DNA from: Halogranum amylolyticum
Lineage (GTDB): Archaea > Halobacteriota > Halobacteria > Halobacteriales > Haloferacaceae
Length of the DNA stretch: 64,000 bases
NCBI RefSeq assembly: GCF_900110465.1
Contig: NZ_FODV01000004.1
Location: 210,108 to 274,107, forward strand
Direction: 5' to 3'
The notes beneath the pieces are model-generated. The model saw only the letters and a list, made by a program, of their open reading frames with translations. It was not told where the DNA came from and ran no database searches. The position numbers were made by a program, and so were the translations under genes. This document shows positions 9,116 through 18,252 of the stretch, in pieces; the stretch's first letter is position 1, and each line of letters starts with the position of its first letter.

Positions 9116-9314
9116 ACCTTCACGGTTGTCGCTTCGAGGCAAAGATGTTCCGGGAGACGGCATCGAATGCCGCCGATTTCGGACGGAGACCCGCCGCCGC
9201 GAGTCGACTCCGACACCGCTCGCAGAGCAGACTGAGGAACGTAACGACCACCAGCGGCGAAACAGCACCGGAGGTAACCACCATCGGTTACGCGGAGGCT
9301 CGAATCGCCGCGTC

Positions 9315-9322
9315 ATTTAAGA
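9315..9322 (+). promoter_or_regulatory. TATA box before moaA
   Basis: ATTTAAGA lies about 29 bases before the ATG at 9348 in the 232-base divergent gap between the eIF2B-like gene and moaA. The rest of the gap holds no convincing gene. Confidence 0.6.
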
Positions 9323-9347
9323 ACATCTCCACGAAGGATGAGGTATA

Positions 9348-10334
9348 ATGTTAGAGGACGACTTCGGCCGCGAGGTATCCGGGGTGCGGGTCTCTCTCAC
9401 CGACCGGTGTAACTTCGACTGCGTCTACTGTCACAACGAGGGACTCGGCGACACCCGTGGACCGATGGACGCACAGGACGACGAGATGAGCGCCGACGAC
9501 GTCGTCCGCTTCCTCGAAGTTGTCGAGGAGTTCGGCGTCGAGAAGGTGAAGTTCACCGGCGGCGAGCCGATGCTCCGACAGGACTTAGAGGAGATCATCC
9601 GCCGGACGCCCGACTCGATGGAGACGTCGCTGACGACGAACGGGACGTTCCTCCCGGGTCGCGCGGAGGACCTGAAGGAGGCAGGACTCAGCCGCGTCAA
9701 CGTCTCGCAGGACGCTCTCGACCCGGAGGCGTTCGCCGAGATCACCAAATCCGGCGCGTACGAGAAGGTGATGGAGGGCGTCGAGGCAGCCCTCGACGCC
9801 GGACTCCAGCCAGTGAAACTCAACATGGTCGTCTTCGAGCACACCGCCGGCTACGTCGAGGGGATGGTCGAGCACGTCGCCGAGAACGACGGCCTCCAGC
9901 TCCAGCTCATCGAGTACATGCCCGAACTGACCGGCAAGCCCGAGTGGAACATCGACATCCAGCGCGTTCACGACTGGCTCGCCGACATCGCCGACACCGT
10001 CGAGACACGAGAGATGCACGACCGCAAGCGCTACTGGGTGGGCGGCACACCGGAGTCGGACGGTGGGATGGTCGAGATCGTCGACCCCGTCGAAAACGAG
10101 ACGTTCTGTGCGAACTGCCACCGGGTGCGCGTCACCCACGAGGGGTACCTGAAGGGCTGTCTCAACCGCAACGACGACCTCCGGTCGATGGGCGAGATGA
10201 CCAAACCCGAGATCCGCGAGGCGTTCCGCGAGGTCGTCTCGAACCGCGTCCCCTACTACGGCGAGTACCTCGTCGAGAACGACCGCGGCGAGTACGAGAT
10301 CAACGACAAGTATCTCGGCGTCAGCGCGGACTGA
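9348..10334 (+). CDS. moaA: GTP 3',8-cyclase MoaA (molybdenum cofactor biosynthesis)
   Basis: A 328-residue radical SAM enzyme catalysing the first step of molybdopterin synthesis, GTP to 3',8-cyclo-7,8-dihydro-GTP. The SAM-cluster cysteines are C21, C25 and C28 (CNFDCVYC). FTGGEP follows near residue 72. The second, substrate-binding cluster has C254, C257 and C271. The C-terminus ends in LGVSAD rather than the Gly-Gly tail of bacterial MoaA. No other moa gene lies beside it, so haloarchaeal moa genes are dispersed here. Confidence 0.93.
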   Translation: MLEDDFGREVSGVRVSLTDRCNFDCVYCHNEGLGDTRGPMDAQDDEMSADDVVRFLEVVEEFGVEKVKFTGGEPMLRQDLEEIIRRTPDSMETSLTTNGTFLPGRAEDLKEAGLSRVNVSQDALDPEAFAEITKSGAYEKVMEGVEAALDAGLQPVKLNMVVFEHTAGYVEGMVEHVAENDGLQLQLIEYMPELTGKPEWNIDIQRVHDWLADIADTVETREMHDRKRYWVGGTPESDGGMVEIVDPVENETFCANCHRVRVTHEGYLKGCLNRNDDLRSMGEMTKPEIREAFREVVSNRVPYYGEYLVENDRGEYEINDKYLGVSAD

Positions 10335-10435
10335 CGGTCGACGGGGAGTATGCGCGCAGGAGCAGAGAGCAGAGCGAAGCGGCCGAAGCGGTGGACCGAA
10401 CGAGTGTTTTTGTGGTCGGTGTCCGTCCGACCGGT

Positions 10436-10825
10436 ATGACCGACGTGCCGACCGAAGGGGAGACTCGAACGTACACCCGCACCTTCTCGAAGGACGACGT
10501 CCGCCAGTTCGCCGACCTCTCGAACGACCGCGGTACGCACCACGAGGAACCCGACGAGGAGGGCCGTCTCGTCGTCCACGGCCTCCTGACGGCGACGCTC
10601 CCGACGAAGATCGGCGGCGACCTCGACGTGCTCGCGCGGACGATGACGTTCGAGTTTCACCGCCCGGTCTACACGGGCGAGGAGATCGAGTGCGAGGTAA
10701 CCGTCGACGGCGTCGAAGAGGCCGACACGCGGGTCGACGTCGACGCCAGCGTCGAGTGTCGCAACGGGGGCGAGGAGGTCGTGCTGACGGGCGGGTTCGA
10801 CGGCGTCGTCTTCCGCGACCGGTGA
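10436..10825 (+). CDS. MaoC-like hotdog-fold dehydratase
   Basis: A 129-residue single hotdog-fold protein. The motif SNDRGTHHE near residue 30 matches the MaoC/R-hydratase signature with its catalytic Asp and His, and VVHGLL(T) is the typical following helix. It probably hydrates or dehydrates an acyl-CoA, but short haloarchaeal MaoC proteins are not assigned individually. I chose the ATG at 10436; the frame upstream is a shadow of moaA. It has a weak T-rich TATA region near 10405. Confidence 0.82.
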   Translation: MTDVPTEGETRTYTRTFSKDDVRQFADLSNDRGTHHEEPDEEGRLVVHGLLTATLPTKIGGDLDVLARTMTFEFHRPVYTGEEIECEVTVDGVEEADTRVDVDASVECRNGGEEVVLTGGFDGVVFRDR

Positions 10826-10828
10826 GTG

Positions 10829-11392
10829 CTACGACTCCCACTCGTCTTCGAGCACGCCGAAGTAGTGGGTGTCGCGGTAGGCCCCGTCGACGAACGCGCT
10901 CTCCCGCTGGACTCCCTCGGCGGTGAACCCGACCGCCTCCAACAACTCCATCGACCGTTCGTTGAAGTCGTAGACGGCGGCGTTAACCCGGTGAAGGCGG
11001 AGTTGCGAGAAGGCGTAGTCGACGACGAGTTCCAGCGCCTCGCGGGCGTAGCCGTTGCGACGGAACTCGGGACGGAGCCAGTAGGCGACGTCGGCCGTCC
11101 CCGTCTCGCGGTCGATGGGGTCGAGTTCGACGACGCCGGCGCGAGTGTCCGACGACTCCGCGCTCCGTTCGTCGGCTTCGCCGTCGACGACGACGAGCAG
11201 TTGGACGACGTCGTCGCTCGTGCTCGCCGCCTCGAACCACTCGCGTTCCTGGCGTTCGTTGCTCGGGAGCACCTGCCCCGCCGGTACGCGGACTCGCGGG
11301 TCGTTGACGCCGTCGCGGAGAAACTCGACGTCCTCGGCCTCGACGGTGGTGAGCGTGACGCGGTCGCCCGAGAGGAACGTCGCACCTGCCAT
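10829..11392 (-). CDS. GNAT family N-acetyltransferase, RimJ/RimL type
   Basis: A 187-residue acetyltransferase. The N-terminal GDRVTLTTVEAEDVEFL is like the RimJ/RimL/SpeG group. The acetyl-CoA loop RRNGYAREALELVVDYAF (about residues 111-128) and the final NERSMELLEAVGF are classical GNAT motifs A and B. It is convergent with the MaoC-like gene, with three bases between their stops. The substrate is unknown; RimL relatives modify protein N-termini or small amines. Confidence 0.88.
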   Translation of the reverse strand: MAGATFLSGDRVTLTTVEAEDVEFLRDGVNDPRVRVPAGQVLPSNERQEREWFEAASTSDDVVQLLVVVDGEADERSAESSDTRAGVVELDPIDRETGTADVAYWLRPEFRRNGYAREALELVVDYAFSQLRLHRVNAAVYDFNERSMELLEAVGFTAEGVQRESAFVDGAYRDTHYFGVLEDEWES

Positions 11393-11487
11393 ACCGTCTC
11401 AATCGGGTGAGGACGCCAAGAAACTGTGCCCGCGAGCGGCGCGGGCCGTCTCGGGGTCAGTCTCTCGTCGGCACCGGACGCATCCGA

Positions 11488-12690
11488 TCAGTCGTCGGCC
11501 TCCTCCGTCGCCCGCGAGGGCGCTCCGTCGTCCGTGTCGCCCACCGCGTCGCCGAGCAGTTCCTCGCGGTGTTCGTCGAGGAGCGGCGCGCGTCGTCCCG
11601 GTTGCGTCGGCGTCGCCGACATCTTGATCGGTTGGCCCGCGATCGTCACGCGCTCGCCGCTCTCGGGGTGGTCGACCTCGACCAGCATCTCGCGGTCGTG
11701 GACGTGCGAGTCCTCGAAGACGTCGGCGACGGTCTGGACGCGCTCACAGGGGACGTCGCCGACGAGTGCGTCGACCACGTCGTCGCTGGTCCGCTCGCGC
11801 GTCCAGTCGGCGACGGCCTCCCGAAGCGTCTCCCGATTTCGGAGGCGACTCGCCGCGTCCGGGTAGTCGGCGGCGAGGTCCGGGCGGTCCATCACCCGGC
11901 AGAGCGCCTCCCAGTGGTTGTCGCCGAAGGCGGCGACGACGACGTGGCCGTCGTCGGTCTCGAAGGAGTCGTACGGGAACAGCGTCGGGTGGGAGTTGCC
12001 CTGTCGCGTCGGTGCCTCGCCGGTGTAGGAGTACTGGTAGACCGCCCGCTCACAGAGGCTGACCATGCTGTCGTACATCCCGGTGTCGACGAACTGCCCC
12101 TCACCGGTTCGGTCGCGGTGGTGGACGGCGGCCAGGACGCCGACGGCGTTGAGCGTCGCCGTGAAGATGTCGCCGACGCCGGGGCCGACTTTCGTCGGCG
12201 GGCCGTCCTCCTGACCCGTGATCTCCATCAACCCGCTCAGCGCCTGCGCGACGAGGTCGAAGGAGGGCTGGCCCTGTCGGTGCGTCTCGCCCGTCCGCGG
12301 GTCGCCGAACCCCCGGATGGCGCCGTAGACGAGTTCGGGGTTGTGCTCTCGGAGCGTCTCGTAGCCGAGGTCGAACCGTTCCATCGTGCCCGCACGGTAG
12401 TTCTCGACGACGACGTCCGCCGTCTCGACGAGCGAGAGGAAGTCGGCGCGCCCCTCGTCGCTGCCGAGGTCGAGTTCGAGTGAGCGCTTCCCGCGGTTGA
12501 CGCTCTGGAAGTAGCCGCCGTACGGCTCGTCCGCCGAGTCGACGAACGGCGGGTTCGACCGGATGAGGTCGCCGCCGGGACGTTCGATCTTCACGACGTC
12601 GGCACCGAGGTCGGCCAGCAGCATCGTACAGTACGGTCCGGCGAGCACCTGTGTCAGGTCGAGCACCCGAAGGTCGCTGAGCGCACCCAT
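11488..12690 (-). CDS. mct: Succinyl-CoA:mesaconate CoA-transferase (CaiB/BaiF family III)
   Basis: A 400-residue family III CoA-transferase (LRVLDLTQVLAGPYCTMLLADLGADVVKIERPGGD-type N-terminus; the catalytic Asp of the family lies in the stretch FVDTGMYDSMVSL). It is divergent from, and 146 bases away from, the glutamate mutase genes. In the methylaspartate cycle of Haloarcula a CoA-transferase of this family makes mesaconyl-CoA, and the gene lies in the cluster with glutamate mutase, methylaspartate ammonia-lyase, mesaconyl-CoA hydratase and the lyase. The specific name is therefore inferred from context; the family assignment is certain. Confidence 0.85.
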   Translation of the reverse strand: MGALSDLRVLDLTQVLAGPYCTMLLADLGADVVKIERPGGDLIRSNPPFVDSADEPYGGYFQSVNRGKRSLELDLGSDEGRADFLSLVETADVVVENYRAGTMERFDLGYETLREHNPELVYGAIRGFGDPRTGETHRQGQPSFDLVAQALSGLMEITGQEDGPPTKVGPGVGDIFTATLNAVGVLAAVHHRDRTGEGQFVDTGMYDSMVSLCERAVYQYSYTGEAPTRQGNSHPTLFPYDSFETDDGHVVVAAFGDNHWEALCRVMDRPDLAADYPDAASRLRNRETLREAVADWTRERTSDDVVDALVGDVPCERVQTVADVFEDSHVHDREMLVEVDHPESGERVTIAGQPIKMSATPTQPGRRAPLLDEHREELLGDAVGDTDDGAPSRATEEADD

Positions 12691-12743
12691 GCCAACGGCG
12701 ACGTGGATGTGGAAGAAAAAACTACCCTATTAATCATGTACTT

Positions 12744-12760
12744 TGTGACTCTATGTCACA
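12744..12760. promoter_or_regulatory. Inverted repeat in the mct/glmS divergent promoter region
   Basis: TGTGAC-TCTAT-GTCACA is a perfect 6+6 inverted repeat with a five-base spacer. It sits between the divergent mct and glmS genes, in an AT-rich stretch that also holds TTATAAAT (about 12794-12801), the likely TATA box of glmS. Its size and symmetry suit a dimeric regulator acting on both transcription units. No regulator gene is adjacent. Confidence 0.4.
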
Positions 12761-12793
12761 CCAGTGTCTAACCCTCCTTAAGGAATATTATCA

Positions 12794-12801
12794 TTATAAA
12801 T
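12794..12801 (+). promoter_or_regulatory. TATA box of the glmS operon
   Basis: TTATAAAT lies about 40 bases before the ATG at 12837, predicting a short untranslated leader of roughly 10-15 bases. It would drive glmS-glmE-mal-mch-citE. Confidence 0.55.
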
Positions 12802-12836
12802 CATTAACTTTATGGGGTACTTCACGGTTGTTCACG

Positions 12837-13286
12837 ATGATGCCGCGAACAGTCATCCTCGGTGTGATCGGTTCCGACGCACACGTCGTCGGGATCACGA
12901 TTCTGGAGCAGGCACTGTCGGCGGCGGGGTTCGACGTTGTCAACCTCGGCGTCCAAACGTCGCAGACGGAGTTCGTCGACGCAGCGAAAGCGCACGACGC
13001 AGACGCAGTACTGGTCTCCTCACTCTACGGTCACGCCGAGCAGGACTGTGGCGGGTTCCACGAGAAGCTCGTGGAGGCTGGTCTCGACCTGCCGACGTAC
13101 ATCGGCGGCAACCTCGCCGTCGGGCAGGACGACTGGACGGAGACGCGTCGTCGCTTCGAGCGGATGGGGTTCACCCGCGTCTTCGACTCGGAGACCGAGC
13201 CACAGGAGGCGATCGACGCGCTCCAAGTCGACCTCGACGTCTCGACGACAGAGACCGACCAAGAGTCGGTCCGAGCCTACAGCTGA
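12837..13286 (+). CDS. glmS: Methylaspartate mutase (glutamate mutase), small subunit S
   Basis: A 149-residue cobalamin-binding subunit of glutamate mutase, which isomerises glutamate to (2S,3S)-3-methylaspartate. The B12 motif DxHxxG is DAHVVG at residues 14-19, followed by SSLYGH and the GGNL loop. The ATG at 12837 (or 12840, adjacent) gives the family's usual length; the frame is open 28 codons further upstream but that part covers the promoter. Its stop overlaps the start of glmE by one base (TGATG), so the two subunits are translationally coupled. Confidence 0.93.
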   Translation: MMPRTVILGVIGSDAHVVGITILEQALSAAGFDVVNLGVQTSQTEFVDAAKAHDADAVLVSSLYGHAEQDCGGFHEKLVEAGLDLPTYIGGNLAVGQDDWTETRRRFERMGFTRVFDSETEPQEAIDALQVDLDVSTTETDQESVRAYS

Positions 13287-14722
13287 TGGTTCGGGACGAA
13301 CGCCTCGCGGAGTCGGAACTCGGCCGGATCGCCGAGTCCCTCCGCGACGACTGGTCGACGGCGGACGCCGTCGACTTCGAGGAGTCGGTCGACTACCACG
13401 GGACGCTCCCGGACGGAAAGCGGTTCGCACGCGTGCTGGAGTCGGCAGACCGCCCGCTGCTTCAGCCGCGGGCGGGCGTGCCGCGACTCGACCCGCAGGT
13501 CGACCTGCTCGCCCATCTCTGGGAGGAGGGCGGTGCGGACCTCCTGCCGACGACCATCGACTCCTACACCCGCGACAACGAGTACGGAAAGGCACAGGAG
13601 GGGCTCGACGCCGCCCGCGAGTCCGGCGACGACACGCTCAACGGCTTCCCGGCCGTCAACCACGGCGTCGACGGCTGTCGCGAACTGATCGAGCGCGTCG
13701 ACGGCCCCATCGAGGTGCGCCACGGGACGCCCGACGCCCGCCTGCTGGCGATGGTCACCTTCGCCGGCGGCTTCCAGAGCTTCGAGGGCGGTCCCATCTC
13801 GTACAACATCCCGTACACGAAGCGCCGCGACCTGGCGGAGACGATCGAACACTGGCAGTTCGTCGACCGGCTGGCCGGCCTCTACACGGAGTTCGGGGTG
13901 CGGATCAACCGCGAACCGTTCGGCCCGCTGACGGGGACGCTCGTCCCCCCGTCTATCGCCATCGCCGTCGGCCTCGTCGAGGGGTTGCTGGCGGCGACAC
14001 AGGGCGTGAAGTCGGTGACGCTCGGCTACGGACAGGTCGGCAACCTCGTGCAGGACGTCGCCGCCCTCCGGTCGCTGCGGACGCTCGGTGAGGAGTACCT
14101 CCCCGACGACGTCACCGTCACCACCGTCTTCCACGAGTGGATGGGCGGGTTCCCACCGGACGAAGCGCGCGCCAACGGGGTCATCGGTCTCGGCGGAGCC
14201 ACCGCCGCGGTCGCGCGACCGGACAAAGTCATCACGAAGTCGCCACAGGAGTTCCAGGGCGTCCCCACGATGGAGGCCAACGCCGCCGGACTCCGAACGA
14301 CACGACAGCTCATTGATATGCTCATCGAACAGGACGTGACGCTCGACGGGATCGACGACGAACGGGAGATCATCGAACGCTCGGTGCGGTCGCTGATGGA
14401 CTCGGTGTTCGCACTCGGCGACGGCGACGTCGCTCACGGCACGGTCCGAGCGTTCGAGACCGGCGCGCTCGACGTGCCGTTCGCTCCCAGCGAGAGCGCG
14501 AAGGGTGCCGTGCTCCCCGCCCGCGACGACAAGGGCCGGGTGCGGATTCTGGAGTTCGGCGATCTGGCGCTCGACGACGACGTCGAGGAGATGCACCGCG
14601 CTCGCCTCGACGAACGGGCGGAGACGGAGGGGCGGAAGTGTTCGTTCCGGATGGTCGCCGACGACGTCGACGCCATCAGCGACGGCAAACTCATCGGCCG
14701 CCCGACGGAGGGGTGGACGTGA
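13286..14722 (+). CDS. glmE: Methylaspartate mutase (glutamate mutase), large subunit E
   Basis: A 478-residue catalytic TIM-barrel subunit of glutamate mutase, near the usual length of about 480. Family motifs include QPRAGVPRLDPQVDLL near residue 60, GFPAVNHG, the substrate-arginine region RHGTPDARLL and FEGGPISYNIPYTK. It starts inside the glmS stop codon and its own stop overlaps the GTG start of the ammonia-lyase gene. It is the first committed step of the methylaspartate cycle here, and needs adenosylcobalamin. Confidence 0.95.
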   Translation: MVRDERLAESELGRIAESLRDDWSTADAVDFEESVDYHGTLPDGKRFARVLESADRPLLQPRAGVPRLDPQVDLLAHLWEEGGADLLPTTIDSYTRDNEYGKAQEGLDAARESGDDTLNGFPAVNHGVDGCRELIERVDGPIEVRHGTPDARLLAMVTFAGGFQSFEGGPISYNIPYTKRRDLAETIEHWQFVDRLAGLYTEFGVRINREPFGPLTGTLVPPSIAIAVGLVEGLLAATQGVKSVTLGYGQVGNLVQDVAALRSLRTLGEEYLPDDVTVTTVFHEWMGGFPPDEARANGVIGLGGATAAVARPDKVITKSPQEFQGVPTMEANAAGLRTTRQLIDMLIEQDVTLDGIDDEREIIERSVRSLMDSVFALGDGDVAHGTVRAFETGALDVPFAPSESAKGAVLPARDDKGRVRILEFGDLALDDDVEEMHRARLDERAETEGRKCSFRMVADDVDAISDGKLIGRPTEGWT

Positions 14723-15987
14723 GTATTCGCATCGACGCCGTCCGGGCCGTCCCGACGGTGTCGGGGTTCTTCTTCGACGACCAGCGGGCGATCAAGGCCG
14801 GTGCGACGCAGGACGGCTTCGACTACCGCGGCGACCCGGAGACCGAGGGGTTCCGACGGATCCGCGAGGCCGGCGAGGCGCTGACGGTTGAACTCGAACT
14901 CTCCTCCGGAGCAACTGCCACCGGTGACTGTTGTGCCGTCCAGTACTCCGGCGCCGGCGGCCGCGACCCGCTGTTCCGTGCCGACGAGTACCGCTCGGTC
15001 GTCGAGGGCGTCGTCGCCGACCGCCTCCGCGGGCGCGACGCGGCGGCGTTCGCGGAGAATGCGACCCTGCTGGAAGGGTTGACCGTCGACGGCGACCGAC
15101 TCCACACGGCGATCCGCTACGGCGTCTCGCAGGCGCTCCTCGACGCCGCGGCGAGCGCGACGGGGACGACGATGACCGACGTGCTGGCCGACGTCTACGA
15201 CGTCGCGCCGGCGACGGAGCCGATTCCAGTGTTCGGCCAGTCGGGTGACGAGCGGCGGACGAACGCCGAGAAGATGCTGCTGAAGGGCGTCCCCGTTCTC
15301 CCGCACGGACTGTTCAACAGCGTCGAGAAGATCGGCCCCGAGGGCGAGCGACTTCTCGACTACGTCCGGTGGCTCTCGGAGCGCGCAGAGCGCATCGACG
15401 GCTACGACCCGCGGTTCCACATCGACGTCTACGGGGTCCTCGGCGAGCTGTTCGGCCCGCCGTACGACCGTGCGGAGGTAGTCGACTACTTCGCCGATCT
15501 CCGGAGAGCGGCGGCGCCGTACCCGCTGCAGATCGAGGGACCGATGGACGCGGGGAGTCGCGAGGCGCAGATCCGCGAGATGACGACGCTCCGCGACGGT
15601 CTCTCGGACGCGGGCGTCGCCGTCGACCTGGTCGCCGACGAGTGGTGTAACACGTTCGACGACGTGCGGGCGTTCGTCGACGCCGGCGCGGCCGACGTGG
15701 TGCAGGTGAAGACCCCGGATCTGGGTGGGGTCCAGCGGAGCGCCGAGGCCGTCCTCGCCTGTCGCGGCACCGACACCCGCGCCTACCTCGGCGGTACCTG
15801 CAACGAGACGGACGTCTCCGCACGCACGTGTGCACACGTCGCGCTCGCGACGCGGGCAGCGCAGCTGCTCGCCAAACCGGGGATGGGGTTCGACGAGGGG
15901 TTCATGATCGTCACCAACGAGATGCGCCGAACGCTCGCCAGACGCGGTCGGACGGCCGACGCCACGGAGGTGGCCGCCGATGACTGA
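14719..15987 (+). CDS. mal: Methylaspartate ammonia-lyase
   Basis: A 422-residue enolase-superfamily enzyme converting 3-methylaspartate to mesaconate and ammonia. The catalytic lysine is Lys331 in VQVKTPDLGG. Metal ligands are Asp236, Glu273 (IEGPMD) and Asp307 (ADEWCN), and the second base is His196 in VLPHG. These match the clostridial enzyme almost position for position. The start is the GTG at 14719, overlapping the glmE stop by four bases (GTGA); no ATG gives a plausible N-terminus. Confidence 0.95.
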   Translation: MSIRIDAVRAVPTVSGFFFDDQRAIKAGATQDGFDYRGDPETEGFRRIREAGEALTVELELSSGATATGDCCAVQYSGAGGRDPLFRADEYRSVVEGVVADRLRGRDAAAFAENATLLEGLTVDGDRLHTAIRYGVSQALLDAAASATGTTMTDVLADVYDVAPATEPIPVFGQSGDERRTNAEKMLLKGVPVLPHGLFNSVEKIGPEGERLLDYVRWLSERAERIDGYDPRFHIDVYGVLGELFGPPYDRAEVVDYFADLRRAAAPYPLQIEGPMDAGSREAQIREMTTLRDGLSDAGVAVDLVADEWCNTFDDVRAFVDAGAADVVQVKTPDLGGVQRSAEAVLACRGTDTRAYLGGTCNETDVSARTCAHVALATRAAQLLAKPGMGFDEGFMIVTNEMRRTLARRGRTADATEVAADD

Positions 15988-17086
15988 CGGCCCGGACTGG
16001 GTCGAGTCGATGCCGGACGCGCTCGCACGCGCGGAGGTACTGGAAAAGGGGACCTACTTCGAGGCGTTCGAGGAGGGGGAGACCATCGAACACGACCCGG
16101 GGCTCCGTCTCACTCGCGACGGCAACGACCTCTGGACGAGTCAGACGCTCAACCACGACCCCGCGTACTGGCGGCCCGACGCCGCTCGCGAACGCGGGTT
16201 CGAGGAACCGCCCGTTCACCCCGACTATCTGGTCGCCTGCACGATGGGGCCGAGCGTCGAGGACCTCAGCGAGAAGGGCGGCTACTTCCTCGGGCGCACT
16301 GACGTGCGGTTCCACCGCGAGGCGGTGTCTCCGAGTACCGACCTCCGCGTCGAGTCGACGGTGCTCGACAAGCGCACCTCCTCCTCGCGACCCGCTTACG
16401 GCATCGTCTCGTGGGAGACGACGAGCTACGACTGCGAGACGGACGACCCGCTGTGTTCCTACACGCGGACGAACATGGTGCCGCGTCGGGACCCCGTCGA
16501 GACCGACGGCGGGGAGTCGGCGACGGAGTCCGGCGGATCGGATGCTTCACCGTCGCTGCCGACGGATCTCGTCGCGCCCGACGGGGCGTACTTCGAGGAC
16601 TTCCGCGACGCGCTCGAGGCGGTGGCGGGGCGAGACGCCGCCGTCGCCTACCGCCACGAGCGCGGCCGGACGGTCGACGACGTGCTCATGTCCGTCCTCC
16701 CGCTGCGGACGCTCAACACGGCGGGCCAACACCACAACGCGTCGATGATGGCCGACTCGCCCTCCGGCGAGGTCGTCGTCTACGGCGACGTGACACGATC
16801 GATCGCGCTCGGCCACGCCCGGTCGGACGAGGCGACGTGGCGCGAGGAGCGGTACGAGGACGAACGGTTCCACGACTTCGTGACGGCCGACGACACCGTG
16901 TTCGCGTTCACCCGCGTCGTCGACGCGGAGGCGGTTGACGGGGCGAGCGACGGCAGGGACGGAGACGGGGACCACAGCGTTCCGACCGGCCGCGTCACCT
17001 TCCGGCACTACGCCGTCACGGCCGACGACCGGGTCGTCTACTCGGGGACGCGGACGGCGCAGGTTCGCCGACGAGAGGAACGATGA
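15980..17086 (+). CDS. mch: Mesaconyl-CoA hydratase (double hotdog, MaoC family)
   Basis: A 368-residue protein with two hotdog regions. The N-terminal half contains YFEAFEEGETIEHDPG and SQTLNHDPAYW; the C-terminal half contains LNTAGQHHNASMMADSP. It should hydrate mesaconyl-CoA to beta-methylmalyl-CoA. A Ser/Gly/Asp-rich linker at about residues 174-195 separates the halves. It overlaps mal by eight bases and the lyase by four. Function is inferred from family plus position in a complete methylaspartate cluster. Confidence 0.88.
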   Translation: MTDGPDWVESMPDALARAEVLEKGTYFEAFEEGETIEHDPGLRLTRDGNDLWTSQTLNHDPAYWRPDAARERGFEEPPVHPDYLVACTMGPSVEDLSEKGGYFLGRTDVRFHREAVSPSTDLRVESTVLDKRTSSSRPAYGIVSWETTSYDCETDDPLCSYTRTNMVPRRDPVETDGGESATESGGSDASPSLPTDLVAPDGAYFEDFRDALEAVAGRDAAVAYRHERGRTVDDVLMSVLPLRTLNTAGQHHNASMMADSPSGEVVVYGDVTRSIALGHARSDEATWREERYEDERFHDFVTADDTVFAFTRVVDAEAVDGASDGRDGDGDHSVPTGRVTFRHYAVTADDRVVYSGTRTAQVRRREER

Positions 17087-18192
17087 ACGGAGAGCACAGC
17101 GCGACGACCGACGAACGAGACGAACAGACGACAGACGACACACGGACGCAGACGATGACGACAGACAGATCGCGGCTCTGCCGCACGTTCCAGACCGCAC
17201 CGGCCGCCGTGCCGCGCGAGAACACGGCGAAGTACCTCGACTCGGGGCTCTCGGCCACCGGGTTCCAGAAACCCGACTGGCTCGTCCCGGACATCGAGGA
17301 CGGCACCGCACCCGACATGAAGTCCGAGGCGCTCGACAACGTCGTCGACCGACTGCCGGACGCCGAGTTCGTCGGCGAGGTGTGGCCCCGCGTGGAGTGG
17401 AGCTACGAGGACGAGCGGTTCCGCGACCGCGGTCGCGAGCAGATCCGGACGCTCGTCCGGGAGGTCGGCGAGTTCGTCGACGGCGTCGTCGTCCCGAAGG
17501 TCGGCCGACTCGACGACGTGAAGCGAGCGGAACGAGTCGTCGCCGAGGCCGAACGGGAGTACGGCTACGCCGAGGGGAGCGTCGGGCTGAGCGTCATCGT
17601 CGAGTCGGCGCGAGCGGTGTCGGATCTCCGAGAGATCTCGCAGTGGGGCGGCGAGTCGCGCTTGCACGGACTCGTCTTCGGCCCGGTCGACTACACGGCA
17701 GAGTTGGGTGGTCGAGAACTCGACGGCCAACCGCCTACGTGGGATAGTCTCCTGTGGCGGCTCTCGAACGAGGCGAGCGCGAACGGGCTCGTCGCGCTCG
17801 GCGGGCCGTTCGACCGGCTGTTCGGTGAGCGAGCGGGCGTGCGGTTCTACAACGGGGAGGCCTACGCCGACCAGGTCGAGCGGGAAGCGCAGGTCGGCCT
17901 CGACGGCAGTTGGTCGCTACACCCCAACCAGACGGCGCAAGCGAACCGGGTGCATATGCCCAGCCCGTCTGAACTCGCCGGTGACGTCCAGCGTATCGAG
18001 TCGTTCCACGAGGCGAAAGGCGACGGGACGGGTGCGGTAGTGGTCGACGGCCAGATGGTCGACGAGGCGACCTACAAGAACTTCGTCAACACCGTCGAGA
18101 CGGTCACGGTCATCCACGAGGTCGCGCCCGAACAGACGACGACGCTGTACGACGAGGAGCTGTTGGACCGCGCGTTCGACCTCGACCTGTAA
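17083..18192 (+). CDS. Beta-methylmalyl-CoA / L-malyl-CoA lyase (CitE-like)
   Basis: A 369-residue CitE/HpcH-family TIM-barrel lyase that would cleave beta-methylmalyl-CoA to glyoxylate and propionyl-CoA. Motifs are DIEDGTAPDMK (metal and CoA region), the Arg/Trp stretch EVWPRVEW, VPKVGRLDDV, SVIVESARAV with the metal-binding Glu, and LHPNQTAQANRV. The start at 17083 overlaps the mch stop (ATGA) and has GAGAGG upstream; an ATG at 17155 would remove a 24-residue polar tail and give 345 residues, closer to characterised relatives. It is the last gene of the operon. Confidence 0.88.
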   Translation: MNGEHSATTDERDEQTTDDTRTQTMTTDRSRLCRTFQTAPAAVPRENTAKYLDSGLSATGFQKPDWLVPDIEDGTAPDMKSEALDNVVDRLPDAEFVGEVWPRVEWSYEDERFRDRGREQIRTLVREVGEFVDGVVVPKVGRLDDVKRAERVVAEAEREYGYAEGSVGLSVIVESARAVSDLREISQWGGESRLHGLVFGPVDYTAELGGRELDGQPPTWDSLLWRLSNEASANGLVALGGPFDRLFGERAGVRFYNGEAYADQVEREAQVGLDGSWSLHPNQTAQANRVHMPSPSELAGDVQRIESFHEAKGDGTGAVVVDGQMVDEATYKNFVNTVETVTVIHEVAPEQTTTLYDEELLDRAFDLDL

Positions 18193-18252
18193 GGGCGTCT
18201 CGCGGGCGACGTCTGCCACATCTTTGACGTCGATGGCCGCCGACCGAGAGAT

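Noticed and set aside
11407..12483. 358-codon plus-strand frame opposite mct
   Set aside because: Shadow of a certain CoA-transferase gene, with no start signals and poor composition.
14434..15837. Long minus-strand frame opposite glmE and mal
   Set aside because: It is antisense to two well-identified enzymes, has a shadow-like composition and no known family pattern.
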